Source of the DNA: Diphasiastrum complanatum
Taxonomy: Eukaryota > Streptophyta > Lycopodiopsida > Lycopodiales > Lycopodiaceae
Length of the DNA stretch: 64,000 nucleotides
Reading direction: 5' to 3'
Assembly: GCA_029204225.1 (NCBI GenBank)
Contig: CM055112.1
Coordinates: 44,085,163-44,149,162 of the forward strand
Positions 48,600 through 58,447 of the stretch are shown here, in pieces. Both the position numbers and the translations under genes were made by a program. A model generated the notes under the pieces. The model made no database searches and was not told the DNA's origin. It saw nothing but the letters and a program-made list of their open reading frames with translations. How positions within the stretch are numbered: position 1 is the first letter of the stretch; every line of letters begins with the position of its first letter.

Positions 48600-51287
48600 A
48601 TGGCTACAAGTGGTGGATTTATGTTGGAGAGCAATGATAGGCTTACCTCAATCAACTATTCTACTTGGAAGGTGAGGATGGAGTCCTTATTGGAGATGAA
48701 TGAGTTGATGGAGATTGTTGTAGGTTTGGAGGAGAGACCAACAACTCAACAAGATCAAGTGAGGTATGACAAGAGAGCAAAGAAAGCTCTACACATGATC
48801 AAGATGAATGTTACCAATGAACTTCTCAAGGAAGTTGGTAAGTGCACATCATCTTTGGAGGCTTGGGAAGCTTTGAAGAATCTTTATGAATCCAAGTCTA
48901 CATCAAGAGTGCTTACTCTTAGGAGGCAAATCTTTCAAAGTTTGCAAAAGAAGGAAGAGAGTACTCCTGCTTTTGTTTTGAGGGTTAAAGCATTCAATGA
49001 TGAGTTAGCATGTATTGATGAAAGCATTAAGGAGGAAGAACTTGTTCAAGTTATACTTAATGGCTTGTTGGATGATCATGCTAATCTTGTTCAAAGTTTT
49101 GCTATTCAAAAGACTTTGCCAAGTATTGTGGATTTGCAAGAGATCTTGGTGAATGAGGAGTATAGGCTTCAATCAAGAGGAGGTGGATCTACATTGACAT
49201 CTCATTATGAAGAGGATGCTATGTTCATCAAAGGCAAGTTCAAGGGCAAAGGCAAAGGCAAGTGGTCTAAAGGGCAAGATCAAGGTGATACTTCCTCTTT
49301 TGGCAAAAGGAAAGATAAGTCTAAGTTGAAATGCTTTTATTGTGGAATCAAAGCACATTTTGCAAATGAATGTTTGAAGAAGCAAAGAGATGAAGGTAGC
49401 AAGCAAATCAACTTTACTACTAATGATGAGGATCTAGGTGGTGGTGATTCTCTTTTGATGTGTTCTTCAAGTCTAATATCAAGTGAAGGTGACAAAGATT
49501 CATGGTGGATTGATAGTGGAGCTAGTTCACACATGACTAGTCACAAGGAGTTCTTTACTTCTTTGGTCACTTATGATGGAGCCAAGAAAGCAATTCACAT
49601 GGCCAATGGTGGTGAGTGTGTGATCGAAGGTATTGGTTCAATTCCTATTTGTCTCTCTACTAATAGGAAAGCAAGACTTGATGGTGTTCTTTACGTTCCT
49701 TCACTTTCAAAGAATTTGTTAAGTGTTGGTCAAATGATAGAGAAAGGATACATGGTAAAGTTTGGTGGTGATGCTTGTTTCATCACGAAGGAAGAAATCT
49801 TGGTTGCTAGGGGCAATAAACAAGGTAGACTTTTCAAGCTTGATGCTTTTGTTATGGCTAACAAAAATGATGGAATGGAAAAGGAGATTGGTCTCAACTT
49901 TCCAAAGTTACCTTTTAGCATCAATAAGATTGGTGGATCTTATGCGAAGTCTAACAAGCTTCCTTATGCTAGATCTAGGTCAAGATCTAATATGCTTCTT
50001 GGAGATGTTCATCTTTGTGCTAAATTGGCTAGTCTTGAGGATAATGATGGTGTTTCAAAGGTTCTTCATGGCAAGTGCAAGCATGCAAAAGGTAAGGAAA
50101 GATCTAACTTCATCAATGGAGGTGAAGGTTCTTCCTTGGAAAAGATTGTTGTTAACGATTTCTTTGATCATATGTCAAAAGATGTTGCTAGGTGCATGCA
50201 TGAAGGAGGTGGTTCTTCTACATTCTTTTGTGATGAGTCCAAGAAAGTCATTTTTCCAACAAGTGGAGTCACATTTCTTCATAAAGAAAGTAGATCAAAT
50301 GGTTCTATCAAGAGACTTGGTAGTCACAAGTCAAGAAGAAGAGAAGTATGTGAAGAGTTCAAAGTAGGATGTACTTTAAATGATGTCATTGTGAATGATA
50401 GTGAGGAAGAATCATTATCATATGATTCATTACCTAAAACACTGAGTAGAAGTTCTTGTTTGAAAAAAGAGAGTACTTCAATCATCCTTATGTTGAAGGT
50501 ACTAATCATATTTTTCATGGCTTCTAATGTTTTTGAGGTTTCTACTTCTTATGATGCAATCATTAAGAGGGAGTCTTATGAAGGAAAGAGCAATGGAAGA
50601 TTAGTTCTTGGGAAGATCCAAGGCATGGATCTCACATCTCTTCATCAACTCAAAGGATTCTATGATTATGAATTGATCACTCATGATCAAGATGGCAAAA
50701 GGTTGGTTGGAGAAGACTACATGGAGCAAATTGAGAGGCAATTTTTTCAAGGCAAGGGAGATCTCATTGGTGAGCTTATTGAGGTTTGTTATGGACTCAA
50801 GAAGTCTGGATTTATTAGGTTTGATACTCATCTTCACCTACTCTACTTCATGTTGGATGGAAAGTTTGGAATCTATCTTTTGATTTATAATGGTGACATT
50901 GGTGACATTGTTTTCACTAACCTTTGTGGAAATTCGAGATCAAGCATTGATGAAATCTTGTTGGATATAGATCATATGTTTCAGAGGGAGTATTTTCAGA
51001 GGTTCAAGTCTGAGGATATTCATATCTTTGATATCTTTGATGATCAAGAGAAAGGTAAGCAAGTGGAAGCGACTCACTTTGCTTTACTCACATGTTTTGA
51101 AGAATTTTCTTGTGTAGATGATGCTATGCAAGTGGATATTGGTTCTCATGTTTTTCATACTGAAAAAGAAATAATGGATCTGAGAGACAAAGTTTGTTCA
51201 ATGACTTTGATGGTCAAGAGGAAGACCAAGAGGTTGGTCTCAAAGGGCTTCAACAACACAAAAGGAAAGGTGGCAATTTGGAGCTAG
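48600..51287 (+). CDS. copia A ORF1: gag-protease fused to a degenerate, non-catalytic pol, 895 codons
   Basis: A single open frame. Residues 1-~230 are copia gag (NYSTWKVRMESLLEMNELME, ARAKKALHMIKMN-like, SRVLTLRRQIFQSLQKKEES, VILNGLLDDHANLVQSF). Residues 245-258 are a perfect CCHC knuckle, CFYCGIKAHFANEC. Residues 302-313 hold the intact protease motif WWIDSGASSHMT, followed by VLYVPSLSKNLLSVGQMIEK. Beyond about 430 only echoes of pol remain in frame: KLPYARSRSRSNMLLGDVH where integrase should start, and near 706-790 an RT-like stretch (YMEQIERQFFQGKGDL, EVCYGLKKSGFIRFDTHLHL, DGKFGIYLLIYNGD). There YNGD stands in place of the catalytic YVDD. Integrase DDE residues and RNase H are not found. 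The middle (480-700) is unrecognised. The start ATG follows the leader and is in gag context. An uninterrupted frame despite dead pol is unusual. Confidence 0.9.
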   Translation: MATSGGFMLESNDRLTSINYSTWKVRMESLLEMNELMEIVVGLEERPTTQQDQVRYDKRAKKALHMIKMNVTNELLKEVGKCTSSLEAWEALKNLYESKSTSRVLTLRRQIFQSLQKKEESTPAFVLRVKAFNDELACIDESIKEEELVQVILNGLLDDHANLVQSFAIQKTLPSIVDLQEILVNEEYRLQSRGGGSTLTSHYEEDAMFIKGKFKGKGKGKWSKGQDQGDTSSFGKRKDKSKLKCFYCGIKAHFANECLKKQRDEGSKQINFTTNDEDLGGGDSLLMCSSSLISSEGDKDSWWIDSGASSHMTSHKEFFTSLVTYDGAKKAIHMANGGECVIEGIGSIPICLSTNRKARLDGVLYVPSLSKNLLSVGQMIEKGYMVKFGGDACFITKEEILVARGNKQGRLFKLDAFVMANKNDGMEKEIGLNFPKLPFSINKIGGSYAKSNKLPYARSRSRSNMLLGDVHLCAKLASLEDNDGVSKVLHGKCKHAKGKERSNFINGGEGSSLEKIVVNDFFDHMSKDVARCMHEGGGSSTFFCDESKKVIFPTSGVTFLHKESRSNGSIKRLGSHKSRRREVCEEFKVGCTLNDVIVNDSEEESLSYDSLPKTLSRSSCLKKESTSIILMLKVLIIFFMASNVFEVSTSYDAIIKRESYEGKSNGRLVLGKIQGMDLTSLHQLKGFYDYELITHDQDGKRLVGEDYMEQIERQFFQGKGDLIGELIEVCYGLKKSGFIRFDTHLHLLYFMLDGKFGIYLLIYNGDIGDIVFTNLCGNSRSSIDEILLDIDHMFQREYFQRFKSEDIHIFDIFDDQEKGKQVEATHFALLTCFEEFSCVDDAMQVDIGSHVFHTEKEIMDLRDKVCSMTLMVKRKTKRLVSKGFNNTKGKVAIWS

Positions 51288-52177
51288 TCAAGAGCATCAA
51301 AGGAAGGTTATTTGGCAAAGATGTTATGGATCTGTTTTTGCAGCTTATTGAAGACTCAAGTAAGGTCAAAGGAGCAGCAAGGAAGTTCTGTTCAAGTTTA
51401 CTTTACTTGTTCTATCTCATGTTTGAGCTATTTCATGTGGATGTGTGCAAATTGTCAAGATATGGACAAACTAGCTACATTGTCTTGCAATATCTTATTG
51501 TTGGAGCTGTACTAGCATTCTTGGCTGGTTTTGCTGATGGAAATGAGGCTAATGGAGGCTCATTATATCACTCATCCATGATCAAGTTCTCAAGTGTTGA
51601 GCTACTTGGTGCCAATACTTGGAGATTGTCAATTTTTGGTGAATTCATGGTCATTTTCTTGTGTGAAGTAGATATTGAAGATGGACTAGTGCAACCTACT
51701 TGGTTTATGGAGTCATGTGGTGCTGGATTTGCATCATTAATGTACTCACCTACTCATGGATTTCCAAGGTTTGATGGTTTCTTGTGGCAAGATGGAGATG
51801 GAGGCTCATTCATGGAGTTTTATGGTGGAGACATATCAAGAAAGGACAAAGTTGGAGGAGACAAGCAAGCAAATGGTCATCACTCACATTTATTGTTTGG
51901 TTGCTGTAATTTTTCAGAGAGTTCAAAGTTTGAAACATGGAGGAATCATTTCATTCACATTCTATTTAGTTCTTTATGTTCTAGTTATATCTTGATGTGT
52001 AAAATCGATGTAAGAAATAGTGAAGCATCCAATTTGGACACTATTCTCTATATCAATTATGAAAGATACTTTAGAACCTTAGAAAGAAGGTCTATACTTA
52101 GGATGGAGATCATTCTAAAGTTGGATCAAAGTTCTATTGTCAAAACTATGCCAAAACCAGTTGAAGAGGGAGTGTGA
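51194..52177 (+). CDS. copia A ORF2: unrecognised 327-codon ORF with hydrophobic segments
   Basis: Lies in another frame, overlaps the end of ORF1 by 94 bp, and terminates at a TGA inside the first bases of the 3' LTR. It occupies the place of RNase H or of the envelope-like ORF of some plant copia elements. Visible features: a charged N-terminus (about residues 1-60) and two strong hydrophobic segments (FCSSLLYLFYLMFELFHV near 66-83; YIVLQYLIVGAVLAFLAGFA near 95-114). Gly/Phe-rich sequence follows (SCGAGFASLMYSPTHGFPRF), then a hydrophobic stretch near the C-terminus (HFIHILFSSLCSSYILMCKI). No RNase H motif, signal peptide or known family is recognised. Whether it is translated is unknown; the long open frame in AT-rich DNA is the main evidence. 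Confidence 0.5.
   Translation: MFNDFDGQEEDQEVGLKGLQQHKRKGGNLELVKSIKGRLFGKDVMDLFLQLIEDSSKVKGAARKFCSSLLYLFYLMFELFHVDVCKLSRYGQTSYIVLQYLIVGAVLAFLAGFADGNEANGGSLYHSSMIKFSSVELLGANTWRLSIFGEFMVIFLCEVDIEDGLVQPTWFMESCGAGFASLMYSPTHGFPRFDGFLWQDGDGGSFMEFYGGDISRKDKVGGDKQANGHHSHLLFGCCNFSESSKFETWRNHFIHILFSSLCSSYILMCKIDVRNSEASNLDTILYINYERYFRTLERRSILRMEIILKLDQSSIVKTMPKPVEEGV
52163..52172 (+). other. copia A polypurine tract
   Basis: GAAGAGGGAG immediately before the 3' LTR start TGTGAGAG. Confidence 0.85.
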
Positions 52178-52826
52178 GAGATTTCAACTAGTTTAGTCTA
52201 GTTTAGTCACATTTTGGTAAATTGTCAATAAGAGGCCAAAACTCATTTTAGACTTAGAGATAAACTTTTTGAAGTTATATTAGTTTAAAATACATTCAAT
52301 AAACACTTTTGGAAAGTGTGGGAAAGTTGGTAGTCGAGTTTGAGAGAGATTCAAATTTGAACTTTGGGTACATTGAATCTAGACCCAAAAATAGTAGGGT
52401 TTACATTTTGGAGGGAAAGCCAAGTGGCCAAATAGGGTTTGAAAACTCTATAAAAGGATGTAACTCGTGGAGAGACACATCTTCTCTCTTCTCTCTCTCA
52501 TTTCATCACTATACATGGTTCTCTTTGGGTTCTACTACTCATTGGTGCACTATCTTGGTGTTATCTTGCAATCTTGTGTGTAGAATGATCATTTATTGCT
52601 ATTTTCGGTTCCACATGTGTGAAATACAGTAGGGTACTGTAATTGTATGGACAACAAACATATTTTATGTTTTGGTTCATGTTTGATCAATATCTCTTAG
52701 AGTTTGCATCTCATTTTGTATGTAGATGCTGATTTTTCTACATTGGCAGGATTGTTGGTTTGCTCCTTATTGTAACCAAAGATTTGGGACATGGATTGGA
52801 TCTTGAATGATCTGAAATCCATCACA
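52173..52826 (+). repeat. copia A 3' LTR
   Basis: 654 bp, about 2% different from the 5' LTR. TATAAAAG lies at 52449-52456. The CACACGTGTG palindrome is altered to CACATGTGTG. It is followed by the TCTTG target duplication. Confidence 0.96.
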
Positions 52827-52831
52827 TCTTG

Positions 52832-53165
52832 CACTCCGTATAATGTGCCCAAGATGTCCCAGACTTCTTTGGATGTCTGGGCCTCGGATACATGGCCGAT
52901 CTGGGTATCCGAAATGTTGAGGATAATCAGTGCGAAAGCCTTTCCATCCTTCAATTTCCATCTGGCGATCGCTGCATCGTCAGCTTCAAGTTTCCCTTAT
53001 GCACTTGTTACAACGTCATACAATTCTTTAGCCATTAGCACTGTTTTCATCTTAAATTTCCACAAATAATAATTGGCTCCATCAAGTTTGTCCATGATAG
53101 GACTGGCTTTCCCTTGGGAATCCATGTGGAAGGTTAGTCTAGGTGATAGGAATAACTATCAGTGA
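52832..53165 (-). pseudogene. copia B gag N-terminus
   Basis: Minus strand: DGKAFALIILNISDTQIGHV followed by EAQTSKEVWDILGTLYGVQD, the N-terminal gag core. An upstream frame carries the start with MDSQGKA-like and KLDGANYYLWKFKM-like sequence, but with stops. The gag is interrupted at 52831 by copia A. Confidence 0.85.
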
Positions 53166-53269
53166 CTTAAGAATGAAAATCTGGTGCAAAATTACAGAAC
53201 AAGAAGACAATTACTCTATCAGCTGGTAGAGTCTTGTTACTGTGGAAGCTTATCATGCTACAGAAAATA

Positions 53270-53281
53270 GCTCTGATACCA
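53270..53281 (-). other. copia B primer-binding site, tRNA-iMet type
   Basis: The minus strand reads TGGTATCAGAGC directly after the LTR end TTTTCCCAACA. Confidence 0.92.
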
Positions 53282-55903
53282 TGTTGGGAAAAGAGGATGT
53301 GTGTGAAACGAAAAATAGCTCGAAAAGAAACGAACACGAATGGAAAGTGTTCATGCGCAGCGGAATGAGCTATCTCACTCTTTCCCTAAGCATGACTACG
53401 CCTATCATATTCAAACAAAACATTAGTGATAGAAATCACGTTCGATCTGATTACATAGCCTAACATTAAGCATGAAGACATCAGAATGATAATTTGTCGC
53501 GAACAGCTAGACTGATTGTTAGTCGCGAAAGACAAGACTAAATGTAAGTCGCGAACAACTAGACTAATAATAGCTCGCTAAGAACAGACTACCAGATTAA
53601 GCAATAAGAGAGTCAGACAGAATGTAGAAAAGCATAACAATATTGACACAAATCTGAACGCAGAACAAACAGAACTTTTGTATCTACCTGTCAGAGTACA
53701 TGCGTATGACCACTCAAAACAGATCTAACCAACCCATGCATGTCAGAATCACTCAGAGAAACCACATGAAGACATTCCATGCAAGCACAGTACATCAAAA
53801 TAGGAAATTGTCATGCATGCAATCAGAACAATTGGAAATTTTGCCAATTTTGCACACAAAATCGCAAAACTTCAGATGCTCATATCTTTGGATACATGAC
53901 ACCAAATTGGGTGCTGTAAAGCTCAGTACAGAGGGAGACCTAGTGAAAAAGACACTTGCCACATCAGTCTGCCACCTAGGATTCACACATGCGAGTTCAA
54001 AATAGCCAATTAAGTTGTAGGAGGGCGCACTTTTTCTAGACCAATCTATCCAATAACATGCAAACACTGAACCAAGCCTAAAATCGATGATCCAAATAGT
54101 CTTAAATGGTCAAAAAGAGTTCCATGAAGCCTTCATACAGATCCTATGAAGCAGTATGGGCTGAGAACCATGATTTCTTGGTGTTTAGAAGTCAAAATTG
54201 CTACAAACTTGATGGAATTGAAACATAAGCCTCAACCAATCAATTTATAGGTCTGATAGCTTGCTGGAAAGGTAAAAAGCAATACAAATCATGCTGGAAA
54301 AAATCCAAAATGATCCTCTTATGGATTTAGAGAAATCCATCCCCCAAAATTCACCAAAATTGGTCAATTTTTGACACTTTTTGACTTCCTACAAACCCAA
54401 TTGCTAGAATTCTTGGCTCTAACTTCTAGGACAGCTTTAAAAGACTATGATTCATCTTTTACTAGTTTCAATTGATGTTTAACAACCTCCTACCATCCAA
54501 TTTCATGAAAAAACAAGCAAAAATCATGACTTTTAGCCCTTTCTAGGTTTTTTTACCATGCACAATTGGAAATTAATGGCAAGAACGTTTTTCAAATCCA
54601 CATGCAATCCAAAATATAGAGTTACAACCAATCAATTGATCTGATCTTGCTGGAAGAATTCTACCCTCAATTTTGTGCCAAAAACATGAAAAACAAGCCA
54701 AATTTGGCCACAAAAGGGCCTAGAATCCAAATACATGGGAAGATCCAACATGCAAACTGAATTTCAACTATTTCAAAGTGAATTAACTTGCTGAAAATTT
54801 CAGATCCTTCACTAGTATTGAGCTACACATGCTAAAACTCCAAAAAAGACACCAAAATTGATTTCCTAGCACAATTCACCATAAACACAATGAAATTTGA
54901 GAGAGATATGGAACATGCAAATTGAATTTGGGAAGATCCACCAACTTGCAACCTGGCTCCTCTCCTTGGATGAGAATACTAGTTGAATACCACCAAGCTC
55001 CAATGAAAAGCAGCACCTCTCCAAGCTTGTAAGCCTTGCTCTGATACCACTTTAAGGGAAGCTCCTTAGATCCTGCTTACAAATCCTAAACACAAAAGGA
55101 TAACACACTGTGGAGAAACCACCCAACCAAGTAGAAGCATCCAATCAATCTCTAGAAGCCTCACTCTCAAGCCAAGGAACAAGAAGCATGAATGTAGAGT
55201 GAGAGTCTGACAATGAATCAAGAACCATGATGAGGAGTAGGGCTAGTTTGGTCCTCTTATATAGAGCCTAATGCATCCTGGGCACATAGCCATGCATAGC
55301 CCTATGTTCCCTATACATAGATTCACCTAGAATAGAGTCCTATGCATGGACCAACTATTCATAGAATTTCTATTGATAACTCTACACATGCATACACTGT
55401 CTCATAACCTTCTCTAAACTCCACTTAGTGTGTTCTGGGCCTCACAAGGATATTAGTTACTTTCGGGTCACGTCCAGTATGACGTGGCATAACTAACAGC
55501 TTGTTTCATTGGAGTACCGTGTATCCAAGACTAGGAGTATACTGTATCCTATGTACTGGTCATGGACATAACATACAATATAAAGAATCGATGCGCGAAG
55601 GCATCTACTTCGTCTATCTCTGATAAGCTTATGATGCTTGCTATATGTTTTCACACATTGTTGAATACGTAGATGGTATCCAATATATATATACATGATG
55701 TTACAGGTGTGCAGATGAAGAAGGTACAAAGTGGATGTGCTGTCTGTGGGAGATCGTGGGTGGCTGTTGTTGTTGTCAAATCTGATTGCACAGTGCATGG
55801 GATGAGCGTGAGAAGGCTGCGACATCAGCCTTTGCTGAAATGAACGTTGATGAAAATGCGAAAAATGCGACACTCTGACAAATGCCTTAAAATTTGATTT
55901 ACA
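53282..55903 (-). repeat. copia B 5' LTR, split by another retroelement fragment
   Basis: The LTR parts 53282-53675 and 55574-55903 flank a foreign 1.9-kb block. Relative to the 3' LTR about 130 bp of LTR sequence (equivalent of 45121-45255) is missing at the insertion. The LTR terminus on the right ends TTGATTTACA at 55903. Confidence 0.8.
53676..55573 (-). mobile_element. truncated LTR retroelement without coding capacity (LARD-like), inserted in the copia B LTR
   Basis: On the minus strand it begins exactly at the junction with TGTTATGTCCATGACC (55573) and has an LTR of about 520 bp with TATATAAGAGG near 55255. A canonical PBS TGGTATCAGAGC follows at 55049-55038. The 1.36 kb of downstream leader-like sequence has no ORF of note and ends at 53676 without a 3' LTR. 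The long non-coding interior resembles LARD-type elements, but a truncated ordinary element cannot be excluded. Confidence 0.65.
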
Positions 55904-57393
55904 GGGTACCTTCGCTTTTCCATTAGGGCACCTTCGACATTTGTAGGGTAGTGTCATCTTTTTCGCCTGTCACAAATCACATGTAAAAACACAGTGTCGT
56001 CTTTTTTGCCTTTTTCGCCTGTGGAAATTTACTTGTATTTATGCAGTCACGTTTTTCACCTGTCTTATTTTACATGTAAATATGCAGTCTGTGAGACTAC
56101 ACAAGTAAAATACAGTAGCATGAATGGAGGCAGATTAAAATAGGATTTAAGAGAGTAGAGGAGATAAATCCAACATATTACATAGTTCTGAAAAATCGAA
56201 CACACTTTGATTGAAAACTTCGAAAATTTTCTATGAGTGGAAGCCTCACTTGTGAACCTTGCACATAGATTTCAATTCAGAATTTCATGTTTTGAGTTGG
56301 GGAGAAAAGTATATGCTAAGAAGCTCTTTGTAGGGAACCTAAGCATTTGTAAGAAGCTCTTCCACACACAACCATTAAAAGTCAATAAGATACCCCAAGA
56401 GTATAAATGATCCATGCAAAGTTTCCTCATTTTATTTTAGCCTATATTATGGTACAAAAATTGGGCTTTATAGTACCTACTTCACTATGAATAAAAGACA
56501 CTAGATTAGCAAATAGTATTTCTAGAAGGTGGTTAATATCAATGTTAATACACTCTTACTATGCTTGAGAAGGGATCTTATTTCAACTACATGAGCTACC
56601 AAACATTATATTAACACTTATTGAGTTCTGTCAAGAAGTGTAGATGTTTCCTTGATGATATGTTCTTAATTTGGCTATGTACTTACTAAAGGATCATGGA
56701 TGGCATGACTTTCTTCAGACAACGAATTTTCATCGCTTTGGAATGAGCTCAAGCCTTGTCAATCATACAAAGAGTAACGATGGTTGGGCTGGTTTCTTCT
56801 TACCTCCCTTTACTAGTTGACTTGCCACCGCTTTTTTGATTTGTTGTTGTCAATTGGCGAAGTTCCAATGACAACAACATAATTTTTTCTTTTTGCTTAT
56901 AATAAGATCGTATTTGGTTCTTAGTTGTAGTATAAGCTCTAAGAGCGCCTTTCCATGTTCACCCACTCATCCGGACAAGCAACAACACAGGTTGCTCAAT
57001 GGGTGAAGGGGTTAGCAAATTTTCCAAAAATCAGCTCCTGGAGAGAACGCGACCTGTTCTCTTATGTGCATAAATTACATAGGATGATGTGCCATGAGGG
57101 GGGGGTGAGCATGGAAATAGCTCCTAATCTAGACTTGTTAATCCTTTAATTATTCAAACTTCCCCTCATGGGCTTATATGTCTTTGATAGAAATACATCA
57201 AGGTCCTTCCCATGCCCATGAACTTCAAGGAGTTGTTTAAAAGCTTAAGGGTGTTATAAGATCAAGGGTCTTAAAGACTGTAATACTTGCACTGAATGGT
57301 ACGAAAGAATGAACAAGACCAAGTTAATTGCATAATCTAGAGCCCTTCGCTGATTGAGATTCATTATGTGATCCTATGGGTTGATAGTACTAA
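55904..57393. other. unassigned sequence
   Basis: AT-rich, no domain recognised. The 64-codon frame at 56955-57149 has no visible signature. Confidence 0.4.
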
Positions 57394-57800
57394 GAAGCAT
57401 AATCTAGATCCACTCTCATCAATAATCTAGAGACTCCCACAAGTTGAAGTTGATGATAAGAAGAAGCATAACTAGATGTCATGAACAATCTAGACACTAC
57501 TTTTTGGGTTCGAAGGTGATGATAAGAAGAAGCATAATCTAGATCCACTCTCATGAATAATCTAGAGACTCCCACGAGTTGAAGGTGATGATAAGAAGAA
57601 GCATAATCTAGATCCACTCTCGTGAATAATCTAGAGACTCCCACGAGTTGAAGGTGATGATAAGAAGAAGCATAATCTAGATCCACTCTCGTGAATAATC
57701 TAGAGACTCCCACAAGTTGAAGTTGATGTTAAGAAGAAGCATAATAAAGGGCAGATGTCATGAACAATCTAGACACTACTTTTTGGGTTTGAAGGGAAGG
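57394..57800. repeat. 69-bp tandem repeat array (pattern A-B-A-A-A-B)
   Basis: Type A units start at 57394, 57529, 57598 and 57667, with exact 69-bp spacing between the last three. Each contains GAAGCATAATCTAGATCCAC and AATCTAGAGACTCCCAC. Type B units (about 57463 and 57736) carry AACAATCTAGACACTACTTT. The period is a multiple of three, so a repetitive minus-strand frame (GVSRLFTRVDLDYASSYHHL) stays open across it. Confidence 0.93.
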
Positions 57801-58447
57801 AATCCATACATGGACATCACACTGTTTATTCTGATTTTTTCATGTAGAGCTGATGGTTTCAAAGGCTATGGTGAAAGGAGGAAGAGAGATATATTTTATT
57901 AATATGATACAAGATGAGAAAAACGAGTGCCCAAGGGTTTAAGCTTTATGTAGAAGATAGCCTAAGGGTTTAGGGCAGGTGCATTCAGTATAACAAATCT
58001 ACTCTCTCCTTCCTGCTTGATTGGATCGTAGCTCTCTCTTTCGCAGGAGTGAGTCTGACAAGAGCTTATCCGCTGCTTCTTCATTTCTCAGAGTAATAAC
58101 TTCCCATGGTTGCTGTCTCCTCTTTCATGCATGGCTTTGGCTTCAACCTTTCATTGTGAGAAGGTTAATCTGCATCACATGTTTGTGATGAGGATTGTTG
58201 GTTTGTGACTGCACTGAGCAGGCAAGGCCTTACATTACCTTATTTTGCAGCTTGATTCTACCAAGGATTCATTTGGCTTTCTTTGGTTCTTGGATGCTTG
58301 TTTTCTGGTGTTCTTCTGAGATTTCTATTGATTAATCTGAGGGTTTTATTTAGGTAAGCTAACCTGTCATCAATGTGTCTTCCCTTGATCAAAGTGTGAA
58401 TAGTACCAGAAGAAAAGAATTTAGTACTGGAAGATCGAGGACGTGCA
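57801..58447 (+). promoter_or_regulatory. ECD upstream region and probable 5' UTR
   Basis: A pyrimidine-rich segment (TACTCTCTCCTTCCTGCTTG, then TAGCTCTCTCTTTCGCAG) at about 57999-58046 looks like a transcription start region. AG acceptors such as TTTTGCAG near 58250 may mark a 5' UTR intron. No TATA box is convincing. Confidence 0.4.

Larger units (their letters stand above)
47346..52826 (+). mobile_element. Ty1/copia element A, complete, young, non-autonomous; TSD TCTTG
   Basis: LTRs of 653 and 654 bp (47346-47998, 52173-52826) begin TGTGAGAGATTTC and end TTCACA/ATCACA. They differ by about 12 substitutions and one 1-bp indel (about 2%). A perfect TSD, TCTTG, lies at 47341-47345 and 52827-52831. 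The PBS is TGGTATCAAAGC and the polypurine tract GAAGAGGGAG. The interior has two long overlapping ORFs (48600-51287, 51194-52177). Gag, zinc knuckle and protease are intact. Integrase, RT and RNase H are absent as working domains, so it must move in trans. It sits in copia B gag. An older partial LTR of the family is at 24652. Confidence 0.96.
44921..55903 (-). mobile_element. Ty1/copia element B, minus strand, host of nested insertions
   Basis: Elements in minus-strand order: 5' LTR (53282-55903, itself interrupted), PBS (53270-53281), gag N-terminus (53165-52832), [copia A insertion 47346-52826], gag C-terminus, protease, GAG-pre-integrase, a deletion, RT end and RNase H, a polypurine G-run (45578-45587) and the 3' LTR (44921-45577). 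The gag reading LYGVQD on the right continues into the frame left of copia A across the TCTTG duplication. The integrase core and most of RT are deleted at about 46260. The LTR pair is clearly older than that of copia A. Confidence 0.88.

Noticed and set aside
49762-50367. 201-codon ORF inside copia A ORF1
   Set aside because: Alternate frame of ORF1, with no independent signature.
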